Shown here: in pieces, positions 1 through 12,160 of the stretch
How positions within the stretch are numbered: the first letter of the stretch is position 1
How the letters are laid out: the number at the start of each line of letters is the position of its first letter
DNA from: Mycolicibacterium stellerae
GTDB lineage: Bacteria > Actinomycetota > Actinomycetes > Mycobacteriales > Mycobacteriaceae
Length of the DNA: 64,000 nt
Direction of reading: 5' to 3'
Assembly: GCF_003719305.1 (NCBI RefSeq)
Contig: NZ_RARC01000036.1
Coordinates: 1-64,000 of the forward strand
Made by a program: the position numbers and the translations under genes
The notes under the pieces: model-generated
Databases searched by the model: none
What the model was told of the DNA's origin: nothing
Seen by the model: the letters and a program-made list of their open reading frames with translations, nothing else

Positions 1-145
1 CAACCAGTCAAAACTGGCACAAAAACAAACCACACCCCCTAAACGGGAAAAAGAGAGCATGGCAAAAACAAAAACAACAAACAAAAACCACCAAACACAC
101 TATTGAGTTCTCAAACAACACACCCGTAAAACAGGCAACCCTGCC
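1..145 (-). promoter_or_regulatory. 5' leader of an rRNA operon (16S gene lies off the left edge)
   Basis: Read on the minus strand, this is A+T-richer non-coding DNA downstream of murA. The complement of 101-120 reads TGTTGTTTGAGAACTCAATA, the conserved actinobacterial rrn leader element associated with antitermination and RNA processing. Runs of T and G follow toward base 1. In mycobacteria murA lies directly upstream of rrnA, so the 16S gene should begin shortly beyond base 1. The rRNA itself is not in the window. Confidence 0.88.
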
Positions 146-174
146 ACTGTACTCCACGCGGTCAGAGACGTCAA
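146..174 (-). promoter_or_regulatory. rrn promoter, proximal (TTGACG-17-TACAGT)
   Basis: On the minus strand the -35 hexamer TTGACG is at 174-169 and the -10 hexamer TACAGT at 151-146, separated by 17 bp, a near-consensus SigA promoter. Transcription would begin near 139 and read through the leader into 16S. It corresponds in position to the promoter nearest the leader in mycobacterial rrnA operons. Confidence 0.8.
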
Positions 175-220
175 ACCCCGTCCGCCGATTGAAAACCGGG
201 GCCGGTGGGCTTCTTACGTA

Positions 221-250
221 AGACTACGCCTTCTCGGACGGGAGTCCCAA
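221..250 (-). promoter_or_regulatory. rrn promoter, distal candidate (TTGGGA-18-TAGTCT)
   Basis: A second minus-strand promoter candidate sits between the murA stop and the proximal rrn promoter: -35 TTGGGA at 250-245, 18 bp spacer, -10 TAGTCT at 226-221. Mycobacterial rrnA operons often have several tandem promoters just after murA, which supports the reading, but the -35 is only moderate. Confidence 0.5.
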
Positions 251-275
251 ACCGGGTTCGACAAACTGACCCGAC

Positions 276-1529
276 CTACACGACGCGTTCGATCTCGGCA
301 CCCAGGCTGACCAGGTTCTCCACGAAAAGCGGGTAACCCCGGTCGATGTGGAAGACGTCGTGCACCTCCGTGTCGCCGTCGGCGACCAGGCCGGCCAGCA
401 CCAGGCCCGCCCCCGCCCGGATGTCTGAGGACCACACCGGGGCGCTGGACAACTGCGGAAGGCCCCTGACCACCGCGTGATGGCCATCGGTCCTGGCGTC
501 GGCCCCCAACCGGATCATCTCCTCGACGAACCGGAACCGCGCCTCGAAGACGTTCTCGGTGATCATCGAGGTGCCGTCGGCGATCGAGGCCAAGGCGATG
601 GCCATCGGCTGCAAGTCGGTCGGGAACCCGGGAAACGGCAGGGTGGCGACGTTGATCGCCTTCGGCCGTTCGTACTGCACGACACGGAAGCCGTCGTCGG
701 TCTGCGTGACGGTGGCCCCTGCGTCGTGCAGCTTGTGCAGCACCAACTGGAGGTGCTGCGGGTCGACACCGGTGACCGAGATGTCGCCTCGGGTCATCGC
801 CGCGGCAATGCCCCACGTGGACGCAACGATCCGGTCGCCGATCACCCGGTGCTCCGTGGGATGAAGCCGATCGACACCGGTAATCGTCATCGTCGACGAG
901 CCCGCGCCCTCGATCTGAGCTCCCATCTGGTTCAGCATCGTGCACAGGTCCACGACGTCCGGTTCGCGTGCGGCGTTGTGGATCGTGGTGACACCCTCGG
1001 CGACCACCGCCGCCATCAAGATGTTCTCGGTCGCACCCACCGACGGAAACTCGAGCTGAATCTCGGCGCCGCGCAGGTGATCTGCTTCGGCGACCACGCA
1101 GCCGTGCTCGATGTTGCAGCGGGCACCGAGCTGTCGCAGACCCGCCTGGTGCATGTCCAGTGGCCGCGACCCGATCGCGTCGCCACCGGGCAGCGCGACC
1201 TTCGCCCGCTTGCAGCGCCCGACCAACGGGCCCAGCACGCACACAGAGGCCCGGAACTGCCTGACCGCGGCGAAATCGGCGTCGTATTTGGGTTCGTCGG
1301 GCGATGTGATGCGAACCGTGCCGCCATCCAGTTCGACGTTGGCGCCCAGCCCGCGAAGCACCTCCGCCATCAGCGGAACGTCCAGAATGTCGGGGCAATT
1401 GGTGATCGTGCTGGTGCCCTCGGCCAACAGCGTCGCCGCCATCAGCTTCAGCACACTGTTCTTGGCTCCCCCGACGGCAACTTCGCCCGACAACCGGTTT
1501 CCACCGGTCACCACGAATCGCTCGCTCAC
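276..1529 (-). CDS. murA: UDP-N-acetylglucosamine 1-carboxyvinyltransferase MurA
   Basis: MurA transfers enolpyruvate from PEP to UDP-GlcNAc, the first committed cytoplasmic step of peptidoglycan synthesis. The 417-residue product has the usual length. I chose the GTG at 1529 because the family N-terminus [16 protein letters not shown] starts there; the open frame extends 69 codons further but crosses into the divergent gene's 5' region. The active-site loop reads [11 protein letters not shown], with Asp117 in place of the catalytic Cys found in E. coli MurA. This is the known mycobacterial substitution that prevents covalent attack by fosfomycin. The gene is divergent from the cobalamin adenosyltransferase gene and lies upstream of the rrn promoters. 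Confidence 0.97.
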   Translation of the reverse strand: MSERFVVTGGNRLSGEVAVGGAKNSVLKLMAATLLAEGTSTITNCPDILDVPLMAEVLRGLGANVELDGGTVRITSPDEPKYDADFAAVRQFRASVCVLGPLVGRCKRAKVALPGGDAIGSRPLDMHQAGLRQLGARCNIEHGCVVAEADHLRGAEIQLEFPSVGATENILMAAVVAEGVTTIHNAAREPDVVDLCTMLNQMGAQIEGAGSSTMTITGVDRLHPTEHRVIGDRIVASTWGIAAAMTRGDISVTGVDPQHLQLVLHKLHDAGATVTQTDDGFRVVQYERPKAINVATLPFPGFPTDLQPMAIALASIADGTSMITENVFEARFRFVEEMIRLGADARTDGHHAVVRGLPQLSSAPVWSSDIRAGAGLVLAGLVADGDTEVHDVFHIDRGYPLFVENLVSLGAEIERVV

Positions 1530-1599
1530 GCCGGTTAGTTTAGTCAGCGGCGGGGGCAGTGTCCGAATCCTCGGCCAGGCTGCCCGGTACCGTTTGACC

Positions 1600-2166
1600 A
1601 TGGCTGTACACCTGACTCGGATATATACCCGGACCGGTGACGACGGGACCACGGGGTTGAGCGATTTCAGCCGGGTTTCGAAGAACGATGCGCGGCTCGC
1701 GGCGTACGCCGACTGTGACGAAACCAACGCTGCCATCGGAGTTGCCGTCTCATTGGGTCACCCCGACGAGCACATGCTCAAGGTGCTGCGGCAGATTCAG
1801 AACGACCTGTTCGATGCCGGCGCCGACCTGTCTACCCCGGTCGTCGAGAAGCCCGAGCATCCGCCACTGCGAATCAGTCAGAGCTACATCGACAGGCTGG
1901 AGGCGTGGTGCGACGAGTTCAACGAGCCGCTTCCGGCACTGAATTCTTTTGTGCTGCCCGGCGGTACACCGCTGTCGGCCTTGCTGCATGTCGCCAGGAC
2001 TGTCGCGCGGCGAGCCGAGCGGTCGGCTTGGCTGGCGATCGAGGCTCATCCCGACAGCGTCAGCGTATTGCCCGCGAAGTACCTCAATCGGCTCTCCGAT
2101 CTGCTGTTCATTCTCGGCAGAGTCGCCAATCCCGGCGGCGACGTTTTGTGGCAACCGGGCGGATGA
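1600..2166 (+). CDS. pduO: Cob(I)alamin adenosyltransferase, PduO type
   Basis: The 188-residue protein has the PduO-type ATP:cob(I)alamin adenosyltransferase signature. Near the N-terminus [13 protein letters not shown] forms the ATP-binding segment, DECNA-like DETNAAIG follows, and the C-terminal half has the family motif RTVARRAER with NRLSDLLF. It makes adenosylcobalamin from cob(I)alamin and ATP in the cytoplasm. The start is the ATG at 1600, matching family N-termini ([10 protein letters not shown]). It runs divergently from murA with about 70 bp between starts. The M. tuberculosis counterpart is Rv1314c. Its stop codon lies at the edge of the tandem repeat 2162-2243. Confidence 0.93.
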   Translation: MAVHLTRIYTRTGDDGTTGLSDFSRVSKNDARLAAYADCDETNAAIGVAVSLGHPDEHMLKVLRQIQNDLFDAGADLSTPVVEKPEHPPLRISQSYIDRLEAWCDEFNEPLPALNSFVLPGGTPLSALLHVARTVARRAERSAWLAIEAHPDSVSVLPAKYLNRLSDLLFILGRVANPGGDVLWQPGG

Positions 2167-2243
2167 GCGCTTGCGCGAAGACCAATGGCGCGATGAGCGC
2201 TTGCGCGAAGACCAATGGCGCGATGAGCGCTTGCGCGAAGACC
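2162..2243. repeat. 30-bp direct tandem repeat, 2.7 copies
   Basis: Two identical 30-bp units occupy 2162-2191 and 2192-2221, and a third covers its first 22 bp at 2222-2243. The unit begins GATGAGCGCTTGCGCGAAGA. Each copy contains GCGCTTGCGC, a 4-bp stem around TT, and an ATG in the same frame, so the plus strand could encode a repeated ten-residue peptide, though no gene is supported. The array starts on the stop codon of the adenosyltransferase gene and lies in the convergent gap before the DUF2550 gene. Confidence 0.95.
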
Positions 2244-2265
2244 GTTTATTCAGTCCCGCTTCGCC

Positions 2266-2712
2266 TCATGCGGACCTGCGCCGTGCTCGCGACGACGGTC
2301 GCGACTCCAGCCAGGATTGGAACGCGGTCAGTGCGCCGCGGTCCAGCGCCACCTCGTAGCCGCGCTTGCGCTCTGGGCTGGTGTCACGCAGTTCGAGGAT
2401 GACGATCTGGTCGGTCATGATGTCGAATTCGTCGCCACGAGGCGACCTCCGCGACACGATCTCGAGGCCTCGACGACTCAACCTGCGATCGGGCCACCAC
2501 CGAAGGCTGGACAGTCGGTAGAAGCCGGCTTCGCCACCGCGGTAACGCATTACGCCGTGTCGCCACCCCTGGCCGCCGACGGCCGGGAAGTCGCGCAGGA
2601 TAGCTGCGGTACCCCCGACCTGCCGCAGTTTCCAGAGTCGGTAAGTCAGGGCGATGACGACGAGCAGCAGCACGCCCACCAGCGCGACCATGATCAGCAT
2701 GGACGCGCTCAT
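2266..2712 (-). CDS. DUF2550 family single-pass membrane protein (Rv1312-like)
   Basis: The 148-residue protein has one N-terminal transmembrane segment at about residues 5-25 (LIMVALVGVLLLVVIALTY), then a basic soluble part with the family pattern WRHGVMRYRGGEAGFYRLSSL. Function is unknown. It is the last gene of the atp transcription unit, starting 8 nt after the atpC stop, a position kept in mycobacteria and suggesting co-transcription with ATP synthase. The C-terminus is Arg-rich. Confidence 0.85.
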   Translation of the reverse strand: MSASMLIMVALVGVLLLVVIALTYRLWKLRQVGGTAAILRDFPAVGGQGWRHGVMRYRGGEAGFYRLSSLRWWPDRRLSRRGLEIVSRRSPRGDEFDIMTDQIVILELRDTSPERKRGYEVALDRGALTAFQSWLESRPSSRARRRSA

Positions 2713-2720
2713 CAGTCGCC

Positions 2721-3086
2721 CTAGTCGATCTGGCCCAGGGCGCGCAGCCTCGCACGGCCTCTGGCGGCGGTCGCTTCGTCCTCGGACTCGGAGTCGCGCT
2801 TGGCAGCGTCCGCGTCGATTTCCGACTCCAGTTCGGCGGACTCGGCGAGCACGATGACGCCTCCCTCGGTCACCGACATGAAACCGCCGTCGACGGCGAT
2901 GCGCAGATCGTCCTCGCCCTCGCGCTCGACCCGCACCATGGCGTCATCGACGAGCTGCGCCACCAACGGAATGTGGTGGGGCAGGATGCCGATCTCTCCC
3001 GACGTGGTACGCGTGAACAGAAACGTGGCCTTCCCAGACCAGATTTCGCGTTCGACCGCGACAATGTCGACGTCCAGTTCAGCCAT
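2721..3086 (-). CDS. atpC: F1Fo ATP synthase epsilon subunit
   Basis: The epsilon subunit of the F1 central stalk couples c-ring rotation to catalysis. The 121-residue sequence begins [19 protein letters not shown] and has the beta-sandwich motif [16 protein letters not shown]; the C-terminal helical part is short, as in other mycobacteria. Only 2 nt separate its ATG from the atpD stop, so translational coupling is likely. Confidence 0.97.
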   Translation of the reverse strand: MAELDVDIVAVEREIWSGKATFLFTRTTSGEIGILPHHIPLVAQLVDDAMVRVEREGEDDLRIAVDGGFMSVTEGGVIVLAESAELESEIDADAAKRDSESEDEATAARGRARLRALGQID

Positions 3087-3088
3087 TT

Positions 3089-4654
<1,566 letters not shown>

Positions 4655-4661
4655 CTACGGG

Positions 4662-5588
4662 CTACTTCTTGGCGGCGTCCGCGAGCGCGTTCGCGCCACC
4701 GACGATTTCGCTGATTTCCTGAGTGATCTGGGACTGCCGTTCGCGGTTGGCCATCAAGGTCAGGTCCTTGATGAGATCGTCGGCATTGTCTGTCGCCGAC
4801 TTCATCGCCCGGCGTCGGGATGCCGACTCGGATGCCGCCGCCTCGAGTAGGGAGGCGAAGATCCGGGTGGCGACATACCGCGGCAGTAGGTTGCCGAACA
4901 GGGTTTCCGCGTCCGGTTCGAAGGAGAACAGAGTGTGCGGACCGGTGTCCTCGTCGCTGTACTCGACCACCATCGGCGCGATCCGGCGGGCGATCGCCGA
5001 CTGCGACAACATGGACTTGAACTCGGTGAACACGATGTGCAGTTCGTCGACGCCGAGGATGTTGTCAGCGCCGGGATCGTCACCCTCGTCGTCGATGCCT
5101 GCCGTGAAGGCGTCGACCAATGTCGAGGCGATCTCCTGCGCGTTCTCGTATGTGGGCCGCTCGGAGAAGCCGGTCCACGAATCTGTCACAGTCCAGTTGC
5201 GGAAGCTGTAGTAACCGAGGGCTTTTCGCCCCACGACGTATAGGACGGGTTCCTTGCCCTCCTCACGCAGCAGAGAGAACAGTTCCTCCGACCGCCGGAA
5301 TATGTTGGCGTTGTACGCGCCGCACAACCCACGGTCCGACGTCACCACCAGCACGGCTGCCCGCCGGGGATTCTCTCGTGCGACCAGCAACGGGTGATCC
5401 AGTGCGCTGGCGCTCGCGAGTTCGGTGAGCATGTTGGTGATCTCACGGTCGTATGGCCGAGCCGCTTGGACTCGGGCCTGTGCCTTGGCGATACGCGAGG
5501 TCGCGATCAGCTCCTGAGCCTTGGTGATCTTCTTGATCGACCCGGCGGAGCGGATGCGGCCGCGTAGTTCGCGCAGTGTGGCTGCCAC
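4662..5588 (-). CDS. atpG: F1Fo ATP synthase gamma subunit
   Basis: The gamma subunit is the rotating shaft of F1. The 308-residue protein starts with [24 protein letters not shown] and ends with the conserved helix [21 protein letters not shown] short acidic insert near residue 210 ([11 protein letters not shown]) corresponds to the gamma loop peculiar to mycobacteria, which has been linked to suppressed ATP hydrolysis. It lies 13 nt after atpA and 22 nt before atpD. Confidence 0.97.
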   Translation of the reverse strand: MAATLRELRGRIRSAGSIKKITKAQELIATSRIAKAQARVQAARPYDREITNMLTELASASALDHPLLVARENPRRAAVLVVTSDRGLCGAYNANIFRRSEELFSLLREEGKEPVLYVVGRKALGYYSFRNWTVTDSWTGFSERPTYENAQEIASTLVDAFTAGIDDEGDDPGADNILGVDELHIVFTEFKSMLSQSAIARRIAPMVVEYSDEDTGPHTLFSFEPDAETLFGNLLPRYVATRIFASLLEAAASESASRRRAMKSATDNADDLIKDLTLMANRERQSQITQEISEIVGGANALADAAKK

Positions 5589-5601
5589 GGTTCGTCCAGC
5601 C

Positions 5602-7248
5602 CTACTTCTTCTTTGGCTTCGGCTTTTTGACCTTCACCGATTCTTTTTCGACGTCTGCTTCGTCCATTGCTTCGGCATGCTCGTCGGGAACGACCGAGCT
5701 GCCGTCGGTGGTGTCGAATCCCTTCTTGAAATCGTTCACCACTTTCTCGAGCTTCTCTTCGAGCTCCTCGGAGAGCTTCTTGCTCTCCCGAATCTCTTTG
5801 AGGATGTCTTCGTGCGAGCCCTTCACGTGCTCGAGGAACTCCCGCTCGAACTTCTGAACATCCTCAACCGGCACCGTATCGAGGTGGCCCCTGGTACCAA
5901 GGAAGATCGCGACGACCTGTTCCTCGACGGGCATCGGGCTGTTCTGCGGCTGCTTGAGCAACTCGACCAGCCGGGCGCCGCGATCGAGCTGTTTCTTCGA
6001 TGTTTCGTCGAGGTCAGATGCGAACGCCGCGAACGACTCGAGCTCGCGGTACTGCGAGAGATCCAGTCGCAGTGAGCCGGCAACCTCTTTCATGGCCTTG
6101 ATCTGAGCGGCACCGCCGACACGCGACACCGAAACGCCGACGTTGATCGCAGGCCGCACACCCTGGTTGAACAGGTCGGTCTCCAGGAAGCACTGGCCGT
6201 CGGTGATCGAGATGACGTTGGTCGGGATGTAGGCCGAGATGTCGTTGGCCTTGGTCTCGATGATCGGCAGACCGGTCAGCGAGCCGCCGCCGAGCTCGTC
6301 GGACAGCTTGGCGCAGCGTTCCAGCAGCCGGGAGTGCAGATAGAAGACGTCACCCGGGTACGCCTCGCGGCCCGGCGGGCGGCGCAGCAGCAGCGAGATG
6401 GCGCGATAAGCCTCCGCCTGCTTGGTCAGGTCGTCGAACACGATCAGCACGTGCTTGCCGTCGTACATCCAGTGCTGCGCAATGGACGAACCCGTGTACG
6501 GCGCAAGCCATTTGAAGCCGGCGGAGTCGGACGCCGGTGAAGCGACGATGGTGGTGTATTCCATCGCGCCACCCTCTTCGAGGGTCTGCCGCACGCTCGC
6601 GATCGTGGTGCCCTTCTGGCCGATCGCCACGTACACGCAGCGGACCTGCTGATCGGGATCGCCAGTCTCCCAGTTCTGGCGCTGATTGAGGATCGTGTCC
6701 ACGCACACCGCGGTCTTGCCGGTCTTGCGGTCGCCGATGATTAGCTGGCGCTGGCCGCGACCGATGGGGGTCTGCGAGTCGATCGCCTTGATGCCTGTCT
6801 GCAACGGCTCACTGACGCCTTGGCGCTGCACCACCGACGGCGCCTGCAGTTCCAGGGCGCGTCGCTCGGTGTTTTCCACGTCACCGCGGCCGTCGATCGG
6901 CTGACCCAGCGGGTTGACCACGCGTCCGAGGAAGGCGTCGCCGACGGGTACCGACAGCACCTCGCCGGTGCGCTTGACCTGCTGGCCCTGCTCGATCTTC
7001 TCGAAGTCGCCGAGAATCACCGCGCCGATGTCGTGCTCGTCGAGGTTGAGCGCGACACCGAGCACACCGCCAGGGAACTCCAGCAGTTCCTGCGTCATCA
7101 CCGACGGGAGGCCTTCGACGTGCGCGATGCCGTCGCCGGCGTCGATGACAGTGCCGATTTCCTCACGCTCGGTTTCGGCTTCGAAACCGGCGACGTACTC
7201 CTCGACGGCGCTCTGGATCTCGTCCGCTGAGATCGTCAACTCTGCCAT
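5602..7248 (-). CDS. atpA: F1Fo ATP synthase alpha subunit
   Basis: The non-catalytic, nucleotide-binding alpha subunit of F1. The Walker A-type loop GDRKTGKT is at residues 172-179, and the family signature [14 protein letters not shown] is present. The 548-residue length includes the mycobacterium-specific C-terminal extension of about 35 residues, ending in a Lys/Pro-rich tail (KKPKPKKK). In mycobacteria this extension is known to restrain ATP hydrolysis. It lies 46 nt after atpFH. Confidence 0.98.
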   Translation of the reverse strand: MAELTISADEIQSAVEEYVAGFEAETEREEIGTVIDAGDGIAHVEGLPSVMTQELLEFPGGVLGVALNLDEHDIGAVILGDFEKIEQGQQVKRTGEVLSVPVGDAFLGRVVNPLGQPIDGRGDVENTERRALELQAPSVVQRQGVSEPLQTGIKAIDSQTPIGRGQRQLIIGDRKTGKTAVCVDTILNQRQNWETGDPDQQVRCVYVAIGQKGTTIASVRQTLEEGGAMEYTTIVASPASDSAGFKWLAPYTGSSIAQHWMYDGKHVLIVFDDLTKQAEAYRAISLLLRRPPGREAYPGDVFYLHSRLLERCAKLSDELGGGSLTGLPIIETKANDISAYIPTNVISITDGQCFLETDLFNQGVRPAINVGVSVSRVGGAAQIKAMKEVAGSLRLDLSQYRELESFAAFASDLDETSKKQLDRGARLVELLKQPQNSPMPVEEQVVAIFLGTRGHLDTVPVEDVQKFEREFLEHVKGSHEDILKEIRESKKLSEELEEKLEKVVNDFKKGFDTTDGSSVVPDEHAEAMDEADVEKESVKVKKPKPKKK

Positions 7249-7294
7249 GGCTTTTCGTCTTCCTACTTCGTGTGTGGGTCTGGTGTTTTCGGGG

Positions 7295-8626
7295 TCATTC
7301 GGGCAAGTGGGTTTCGGCGGACGCCAGCTTTGACGCCAGCGTTCCGTCGATCACCTCGTCGCCCACGGCGATCTTGAGGCCGCCGAGCAGCGCCGGGTCG
7401 ATGTCCAGCTGAAGCGATACCGGATGACCGTAGATGCGGGTGAGCAACTCGATCAGTCGGTTACTTTGAGCGTCGCTGAGCTCGGTTGCGGCACTCACGT
7501 GTGCGACGACCTCGCCACGTCGGGACACCGCCAGATTCGCCAATTCGCGGACGGCGTCATCAGCGCGCTCGCCGTGCAGCAGTTCGATCGTCTGGCGGAG
7601 CAGATCTGCGGTGTTCTTGCTTGCCCTGCGCGCAAGCACGTTGTTCAACAGGCTGATTCGGCCGTCCAGCGGGGAGGTGTACTCGCTGAGCAGCGTGATC
7701 AGCCTTGGCTCGGAGTCGAGGATGCGACTGAACCTGAACAGCTGGTCCTCCACGTCCTCGATCTGGCCGTCGCTTTCGGCGCGCACCACTAAGGCAAGCC
7801 TGGCGATGTGTTGGACTCCGCGCGTCAAGTCCGAGGAGGACGACCAGCGCTGCGACACAGCGGTCTTGAGTATGTCGAGCGCGGAATCGGAGACCTTGCC
7901 TGACAGCAGTCGCTCAACCAGGTGGACTCTGGCGACGGAATCCGCGGAGGGGTCCGCGAGATGCCTGCCCAGAACCGGCTCGCGGCGCAGCAGTTTCACC
8001 GTCGAGGCCAGATCGTCGGACAACTTGGTCAGGCCGTCGGCGTCGAGGTCGGCGGCGACTCCGTCGAACTGTTCGACGACTGTCGCCACTGATGCGCGAC
8101 TTGCGGCGCGCAGCTTCGCTGTGGCGGCGTCCTGGAAGACCGTGCTCGACGGCGCCATTTCATCCAACTCGTCGAGGAAGCGGCCAACCGTCCCGGCTTG
8201 CTCCCCCGGATCGGAAACGAAGTCGCGCACCATATCGCCTGCGCGATGCACGGACTCGGCGCCGAGACTCTGCCGAAGCTCACGGATGAGCTGCTGGCGC
8301 AACAGCTGAACCTGTTGCCCACCTTGGGTTTTGATGCGTTCGAGCTCAGAATCGGCGTGGGCGCGCAACTGCTCTGCGATCTTCTCGGCGTCGTGGCGGG
8401 CCTCCTCGATCACCTTCGCCGCCTCGGCCTTGGCCTCTTCCAGCGCCTTGGCATGCTCCTTGTCGGCGTCGGCGACCTTCTTCTCCGCGTCGGCGTGGTC
8501 GGCGAGCTGCGTGCGTACGGTCTCCTGTTGGTTCTTCATCATGGTGCGGACCGGCGGCACCACGTATTTCCAGAGTAGGAACACGATGACCGCGAATCCG
8601 ATGAGCTGTCCGATGAAGGTCGACAT
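7295..8626 (-). CDS. atpFH: Fused b-delta subunit of F1Fo ATP synthase
   Basis: The 443-residue fusion is typical of mycobacteria. The N-terminus (about 1-110) is a b-type stalk with one membrane helix ([18 protein letters not shown]) and a long charged coiled coil rich in Ala, Glu and Lys. The C-terminal part (about 270-443) is the delta subunit, with the signature [25 protein letters not shown]. Together with atpF it forms the peripheral stalk holding F1 to the membrane. The start is 6 nt after the atpF stop. Confidence 0.97.
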   Translation of the reverse strand: MSTFIGQLIGFAVIVFLLWKYVVPPVRTMMKNQQETVRTQLADHADAEKKVADADKEHAKALEEAKAEAAKVIEEARHDAEKIAEQLRAHADSELERIKTQGGQQVQLLRQQLIRELRQSLGAESVHRAGDMVRDFVSDPGEQAGTVGRFLDELDEMAPSSTVFQDAATAKLRAASRASVATVVEQFDGVAADLDADGLTKLSDDLASTVKLLRREPVLGRHLADPSADSVARVHLVERLLSGKVSDSALDILKTAVSQRWSSSSDLTRGVQHIARLALVVRAESDGQIEDVEDQLFRFSRILDSEPRLITLLSEYTSPLDGRISLLNNVLARRASKNTADLLRQTIELLHGERADDAVRELANLAVSRRGEVVAHVSAATELSDAQSNRLIELLTRIYGHPVSLQLDIDPALLGGLKIAVGDEVIDGTLASKLASAETHLPE

Positions 8627-8632
8627 TGACCG

Positions 8633-9151
8633 CTACCGCCCCTGTCCTGTTGCCGCCGGCACCGTGCGGCTCGTTACTTCGACACCGAGAACGCGGCTCG
8701 CGAGCTGCGACGCCAGCGCCTCGACCGAGGTCTGGAGATCTGCCGTCACCGCACGCGATTGCTCCGTCAGCTCCTCGGTCGCCTGCTGGAGCACAGACGA
8801 AACTTCGGCGTTGGCGCGGGCCTTCGCCTCGTCGACGATCTTGCGGCCGTCAGCGCGGGCTTGCTCGCGGACATTGGTCGCCTCACGGCGTGCCGTACCC
8901 ATCACCTTCAGGTAGTCGGCGTCTGCGGCTGCCCGAAGCTGCGCGGCGTGCCGGTTGTCCTCGTTTGTCTTCTGCACCATCGCTTCGCGTTCGCGCAGCA
9001 CCTTCGAGATGGGCGGCACGACCCACTTGGCGATCACGCCGAGCACGATCAAGAAGATCAGCAACACGAAGAAGAACGTGCCGTTCGGGATCAGGAAGTT
9101 ACTCTGCCCGCCTTCTTCGGCCGCGAGGATCCTTACGTTGACGTCACCCAT
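8633..9151 (-). CDS. atpF: F1Fo ATP synthase b subunit
   Basis: The second peripheral-stalk b subunit, 172 residues. One transmembrane helix spans about residues 24-44 ([20 protein letters not shown]) and is followed by the conserved [10 protein letters not shown] and a long charged helix for dimerisation with the b part of AtpFH. It lies 8 nt after atpE. Confidence 0.96.
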   Translation of the reverse strand: MGDVNVRILAAEEGGQSNFLIPNGTFFFVLLIFLIVLGVIAKWVVPPISKVLREREAMVQKTNEDNRHAAQLRAAADADYLKVMGTARREATNVREQARADGRKIVDEAKARANAEVSSVLQQATEELTEQSRAVTADLQTSVEALASQLASRVLGVEVTSRTVPAATGQGR

Positions 9152-9159
9152 GACGCGAA

Positions 9160-9435
<276 letters not shown>

Positions 9436-9468
9436 CTACCAGGACGTGGGTCGAGCATGGTGTCGGTA

Positions 9469-10233
9469 CTAGTCATGGTGTTCTTCATCGTGGAGTTCCA
9501 TTGACTGGCTGAAGTACAGGATCGTCAACAGCGCGAAGATGAACGCTTGGATGGCACCGACGAACAAGTCGAAGCTCTTCCAGATCGCGTTGGGGGCCCA
9601 CATGATCCACGGCGGGAACAGTGCGATCAGTGCGACCAGGATGCCGCCTGCGAAGATGTTGCCGAAAAGTCGGAGCGACAACGAGATCGGCTTTGCGATC
9701 TCCTCGACGAGGTTGATCGGCGCCATCAGCGCGACGTGGCCCTTGAGCAGCGCGATCGGATGGCCGAGTGGACCGCGCCGCCAGATGCCTGCCGCGTGGT
9801 AGCAGATGAACACGAACAGAGCCAGCGCCAGCACGAAGTTGATGTCGGACGCAGGCGGCTTGAGCAGTTCGTGGATCGCGCCGTCGCTGGTTGTGTACTG
9901 CACCGGCAGCACCGAGAGCCAGTTGGCGACGAGGATGAACACGAACAGCGTTACGGCAAGTGGAAGCACGAACGGCGCGATCTTCATGCCGATCGCTGCC
10001 TCGATCTGGTTGCGCAGCTGAACCGTGATCGCCTCCCAGAACAGCTGTACACCGTTGGGCACGCCGGTCGAAGTCACCTTGGCGCGCAAGAAGAATGCGA
10101 GCCCGAGCACGATCACCGCGGCGATCGCGGTCGCCAGCACCGTGTCGGTGTTCACCGTGAGCCCGAACCAGTTGGCCTCCGTGTGGTGGCCGACCTGAAT
10201 GCCGGATTCAGCGGCAAGGATCGTCTCGGTCAC
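9469..10233 (-). CDS. atpB: F1Fo ATP synthase a subunit
   Basis: The membrane stator subunit that forms the proton half-channels. The 254-residue protein has five or six hydrophobic helices and the essential arginine at about residue 188 in [14 protein letters not shown]. It ends with a His/Glu-rich tail (LHDEEHHD). Its first codons overlap the atpI stop by 4 bp (10230-10233), showing tight coupling. Confidence 0.97.
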   Translation of the reverse strand: MTETILAAESGIQVGHHTEANWFGLTVNTDTVLATAIAAVIVLGLAFFLRAKVTSTGVPNGVQLFWEAITVQLRNQIEAAIGMKIAPFVLPLAVTLFVFILVANWLSVLPVQYTTSDGAIHELLKPPASDINFVLALALFVFICYHAAGIWRRGPLGHPIALLKGHVALMAPINLVEEIAKPISLSLRLFGNIFAGGILVALIALFPPWIMWAPNAIWKSFDLFVGAIQAFIFALLTILYFSQSMELHDEEHHD

Positions 10234-10676
10234 TGCTCTCCTGCCTCCCCTTCGAGTCCATCACCGGCACCGGCCCGCAGCTTCTTCATGACGGGCAGCG
10301 CCGTGGAAATCACAAGCAATACTTGGAAAAGAGCCATGCCGAACACCACGCCGAGGCCCTGCGGGCGGAAGACGAACGCGATCGTCAGCCCGATCACCGT
10401 CATCGCCAGCAACCGGGTAGCGGAATTGACCGCCATCTTGCGCTTCAGCGGATGGTCTGCAGCGGTGATCGACTCCACCGAGCGCTGCACCAGAATCGCG
10501 TTGAGCAAACCGAGTCCGAGGCCGATGCCGAAGAAAACTCCGACCATGGGATAGCCCAGCAGAGCCGCCGCCAGCGTCACAAGGCCGGCGAATCCGACGC
10601 ACACGGCGAGCAGCCGTAATGGCCGGAAAGCAACGGACGGAAACACCAACGGCGCGTCTTGCGCTGGCGTCGTCAC
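10230..10676 (-). CDS. atpI: ATP synthase protein I-like membrane protein (Rv1303-like)
   Basis: A 148-residue protein with four hydrophobic segments, first gene of the atp operon as in other mycobacteria. AtpI family proteins are thought to help assemble the c-ring or supply Mg. The start is the GTG at 10676; the ORF overlaps atpB by 4 bp. Sequence similarity within the family is weak, so the assignment rests mainly on position and topology. Confidence 0.82.
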   Translation of the reverse strand: MTTPAQDAPLVFPSVAFRPLRLLAVCVGFAGLVTLAAALLGYPMVGVFFGIGLGLGLLNAILVQRSVESITAADHPLKRKMAVNSATRLLAMTVIGLTIAFVFRPQGLGVVFGMALFQVLLVISTALPVMKKLRAGAGDGLEGEAGEQ

Positions 10677-10875
10677 GGCGTCACCTCAATCCCGCAGTCA
10701 CGAGGGCTATCCCATTGATTCTGTGCGTGGCGCACCGAGCGTATCGGAGTGCGCGGGACGCGCTGGAATCACCCAAGGGGTAGCTCCCTTTGTCGGTCGT
10801 TTTTCCGTGCCGATCGGCGATGAGCCGGGCGGCGCGGGGGCCGGCAACCCGCGAGGTTTTTCGGGTTCTACCAGC

Positions 10876-10903
10876 ACCGTACCACACAGCAAGCAGCCAG
10901 AAA
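10876..10903 (-). promoter_or_regulatory. Candidate atp operon promoter (TTTCTG-16-TACGGT)
   Basis: The 237-bp gap between wecA and atpI (10677-10913) must hold the atp promoter unless wecA is co-transcribed. The best minus-strand match is -35 TTTCTG at 10903-10898 and -10 TACGGT at 10881-10876 with a 16-bp spacer, giving a long untranslated leader. A weak hairpin (AACCCG/CGGGTT) lies just downstream. No other structure is evident in the gap. Confidence 0.35.
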
Positions 10904-10913
10904 TCAGCTTCTA

Positions 10914-12116
10914 CTACTTTTCGTCGTACAACCCGCCATAGGTCTCTTCGCGTCGTCTCAGGAGCGGAATCAACGTCACGACGATCGCCACAAGAATCGC
11001 CGCCAGCATCACCCCGCCGGTGTAGCGGGGGTCGAAGAAGATCGTGCTCGCCGCGCCCAACGCGACGATGCCCACCCACAGGTAGATCAGCAGCACCACC
11101 CTCCGGTGGGAATGGCCGATCTGCAGAAGTCGGTGGTGCAGATGCATCTTGTCTGGGCTGAACGGGCTGCGGCCGGCGCGGGTCCGCCGGACGATGGCCA
11201 GCAACATGTCCAGTGCAGGCACGAACATGACCGCTACCACCAACAGGAACGGCGACAGCAGAGCGAACACGTCGCGCGCGCCATACGCGCTCTGCGAAAT
11301 CGGTCCGGCCGCCGTCGTGGACGCCGCGCCGAGCATCAGCCCGATCAGCATCGAGCCGGAGTCTCCCATGAATATTCGCGCGCGGTGGAAGTTGTGCGGC
11401 AGGAAGCCCAGACAGGCGCCCGCCAGCACTACCGAGATCACCGCGGGCGGGTAGAACAACACGTCGCCGCCGTGGTCGCGCAGCAGTCCGATGGAGAACA
11501 TCGTGATGGCCAGCGCGGTGATCAGACCCAGGCCCGCGGCCAGGCCGTCGAGGCCGTCGACGAAGTTCATCGCGTTGACGATCGCGACCGTCAGCGCCAG
11601 CGTCAGCAGGATCGACGACACCTGGTCGAGCACGATGGTGCCGACGCCGCCGAACGGGATGTACAGCACGCTCCAAGCCACGCCCATCGTGACGAGCACA
11701 CTTGCCGCGGTGATCTGGCCTGCGAACTTCGTCAGCGCATCAAGGCCCCACTTGTCGTCGATCAGGCCGATTGCCATGATCAGCCCGCCTGCAACGACGG
11801 TGGCGGGCAGGCCCGAGGAGTAGACGAAGCCGCGGGTCAGTGCGGGCAGCTGCGAGGCGAGCAACACCGCGGCCAGCACGCCGATGTACATCGCAAGGCC
11901 GCCCATTCGCGGCGTCGGCTTCAGGTGCACGTCACGTTCTCTGGGATAGGCCACGGCGCCGACCCGAGTGGCCAGCACGCGGACCGCGCCCGTCGCGAAG
12001 TAGGTGATGATCGCCGCGGTGAATCCGACAAGCGCCAGCTCGCGCAGCGGGACGCCCGCGCCTCGATCGGAGAGCGCAAGCAGCCCACTGGCCACGACAT
12101 GCACTTCGCCCACCAC
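10914..12116 (-). CDS. wecA: Decaprenyl-phosphate GlcNAc-1-phosphate transferase WecA/Rfe
   Basis: A polytopic membrane protein of 400 residues in the MraY/WecA family. It transfers GlcNAc-1-phosphate from UDP-GlcNAc to decaprenyl phosphate, starting the arabinogalactan linker of the cell wall. Seen are RMGGLAMYIGV, the Asp-rich loop GLIDDKWGLDALTK, the NAMNFVDGLDGLAAGLG motif and the MGDSGSMLIG segment. The start is uncertain: two GTG codons open the frame and similarity to M. tuberculosis Rfe begins a little further in. It is in line with the Sua5 gene upstream. Confidence 0.93.
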   Translation of the reverse strand: MVGEVHVVASGLLALSDRGAGVPLRELALVGFTAAIITYFATGAVRVLATRVGAVAYPRERDVHLKPTPRMGGLAMYIGVLAAVLLASQLPALTRGFVYSSGLPATVVAGGLIMAIGLIDDKWGLDALTKFAGQITAASVLVTMGVAWSVLYIPFGGVGTIVLDQVSSILLTLALTVAIVNAMNFVDGLDGLAAGLGLITALAITMFSIGLLRDHGGDVLFYPPAVISVVLAGACLGFLPHNFHRARIFMGDSGSMLIGLMLGAASTTAAGPISQSAYGARDVFALLSPFLLVVAVMFVPALDMLLAIVRRTRAGRSPFSPDKMHLHHRLLQIGHSHRRVVLLIYLWVGIVALGAASTIFFDPRYTGGVMLAAILVAIVVTLIPLLRRREETYGGLYDEK

Positions 12117-12160
12117 TGGATGAACCGTACTTGACGAACTTGAGAGTGCCGGGTTGCGCG

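Noticed and set aside
10681-11676. Long minus-strand open frame (331 codons) overlapping wecA
   Set aside because: The product is Arg-rich, has no family features, and the overlapping frame at 10914-12116 encodes a clear WecA.
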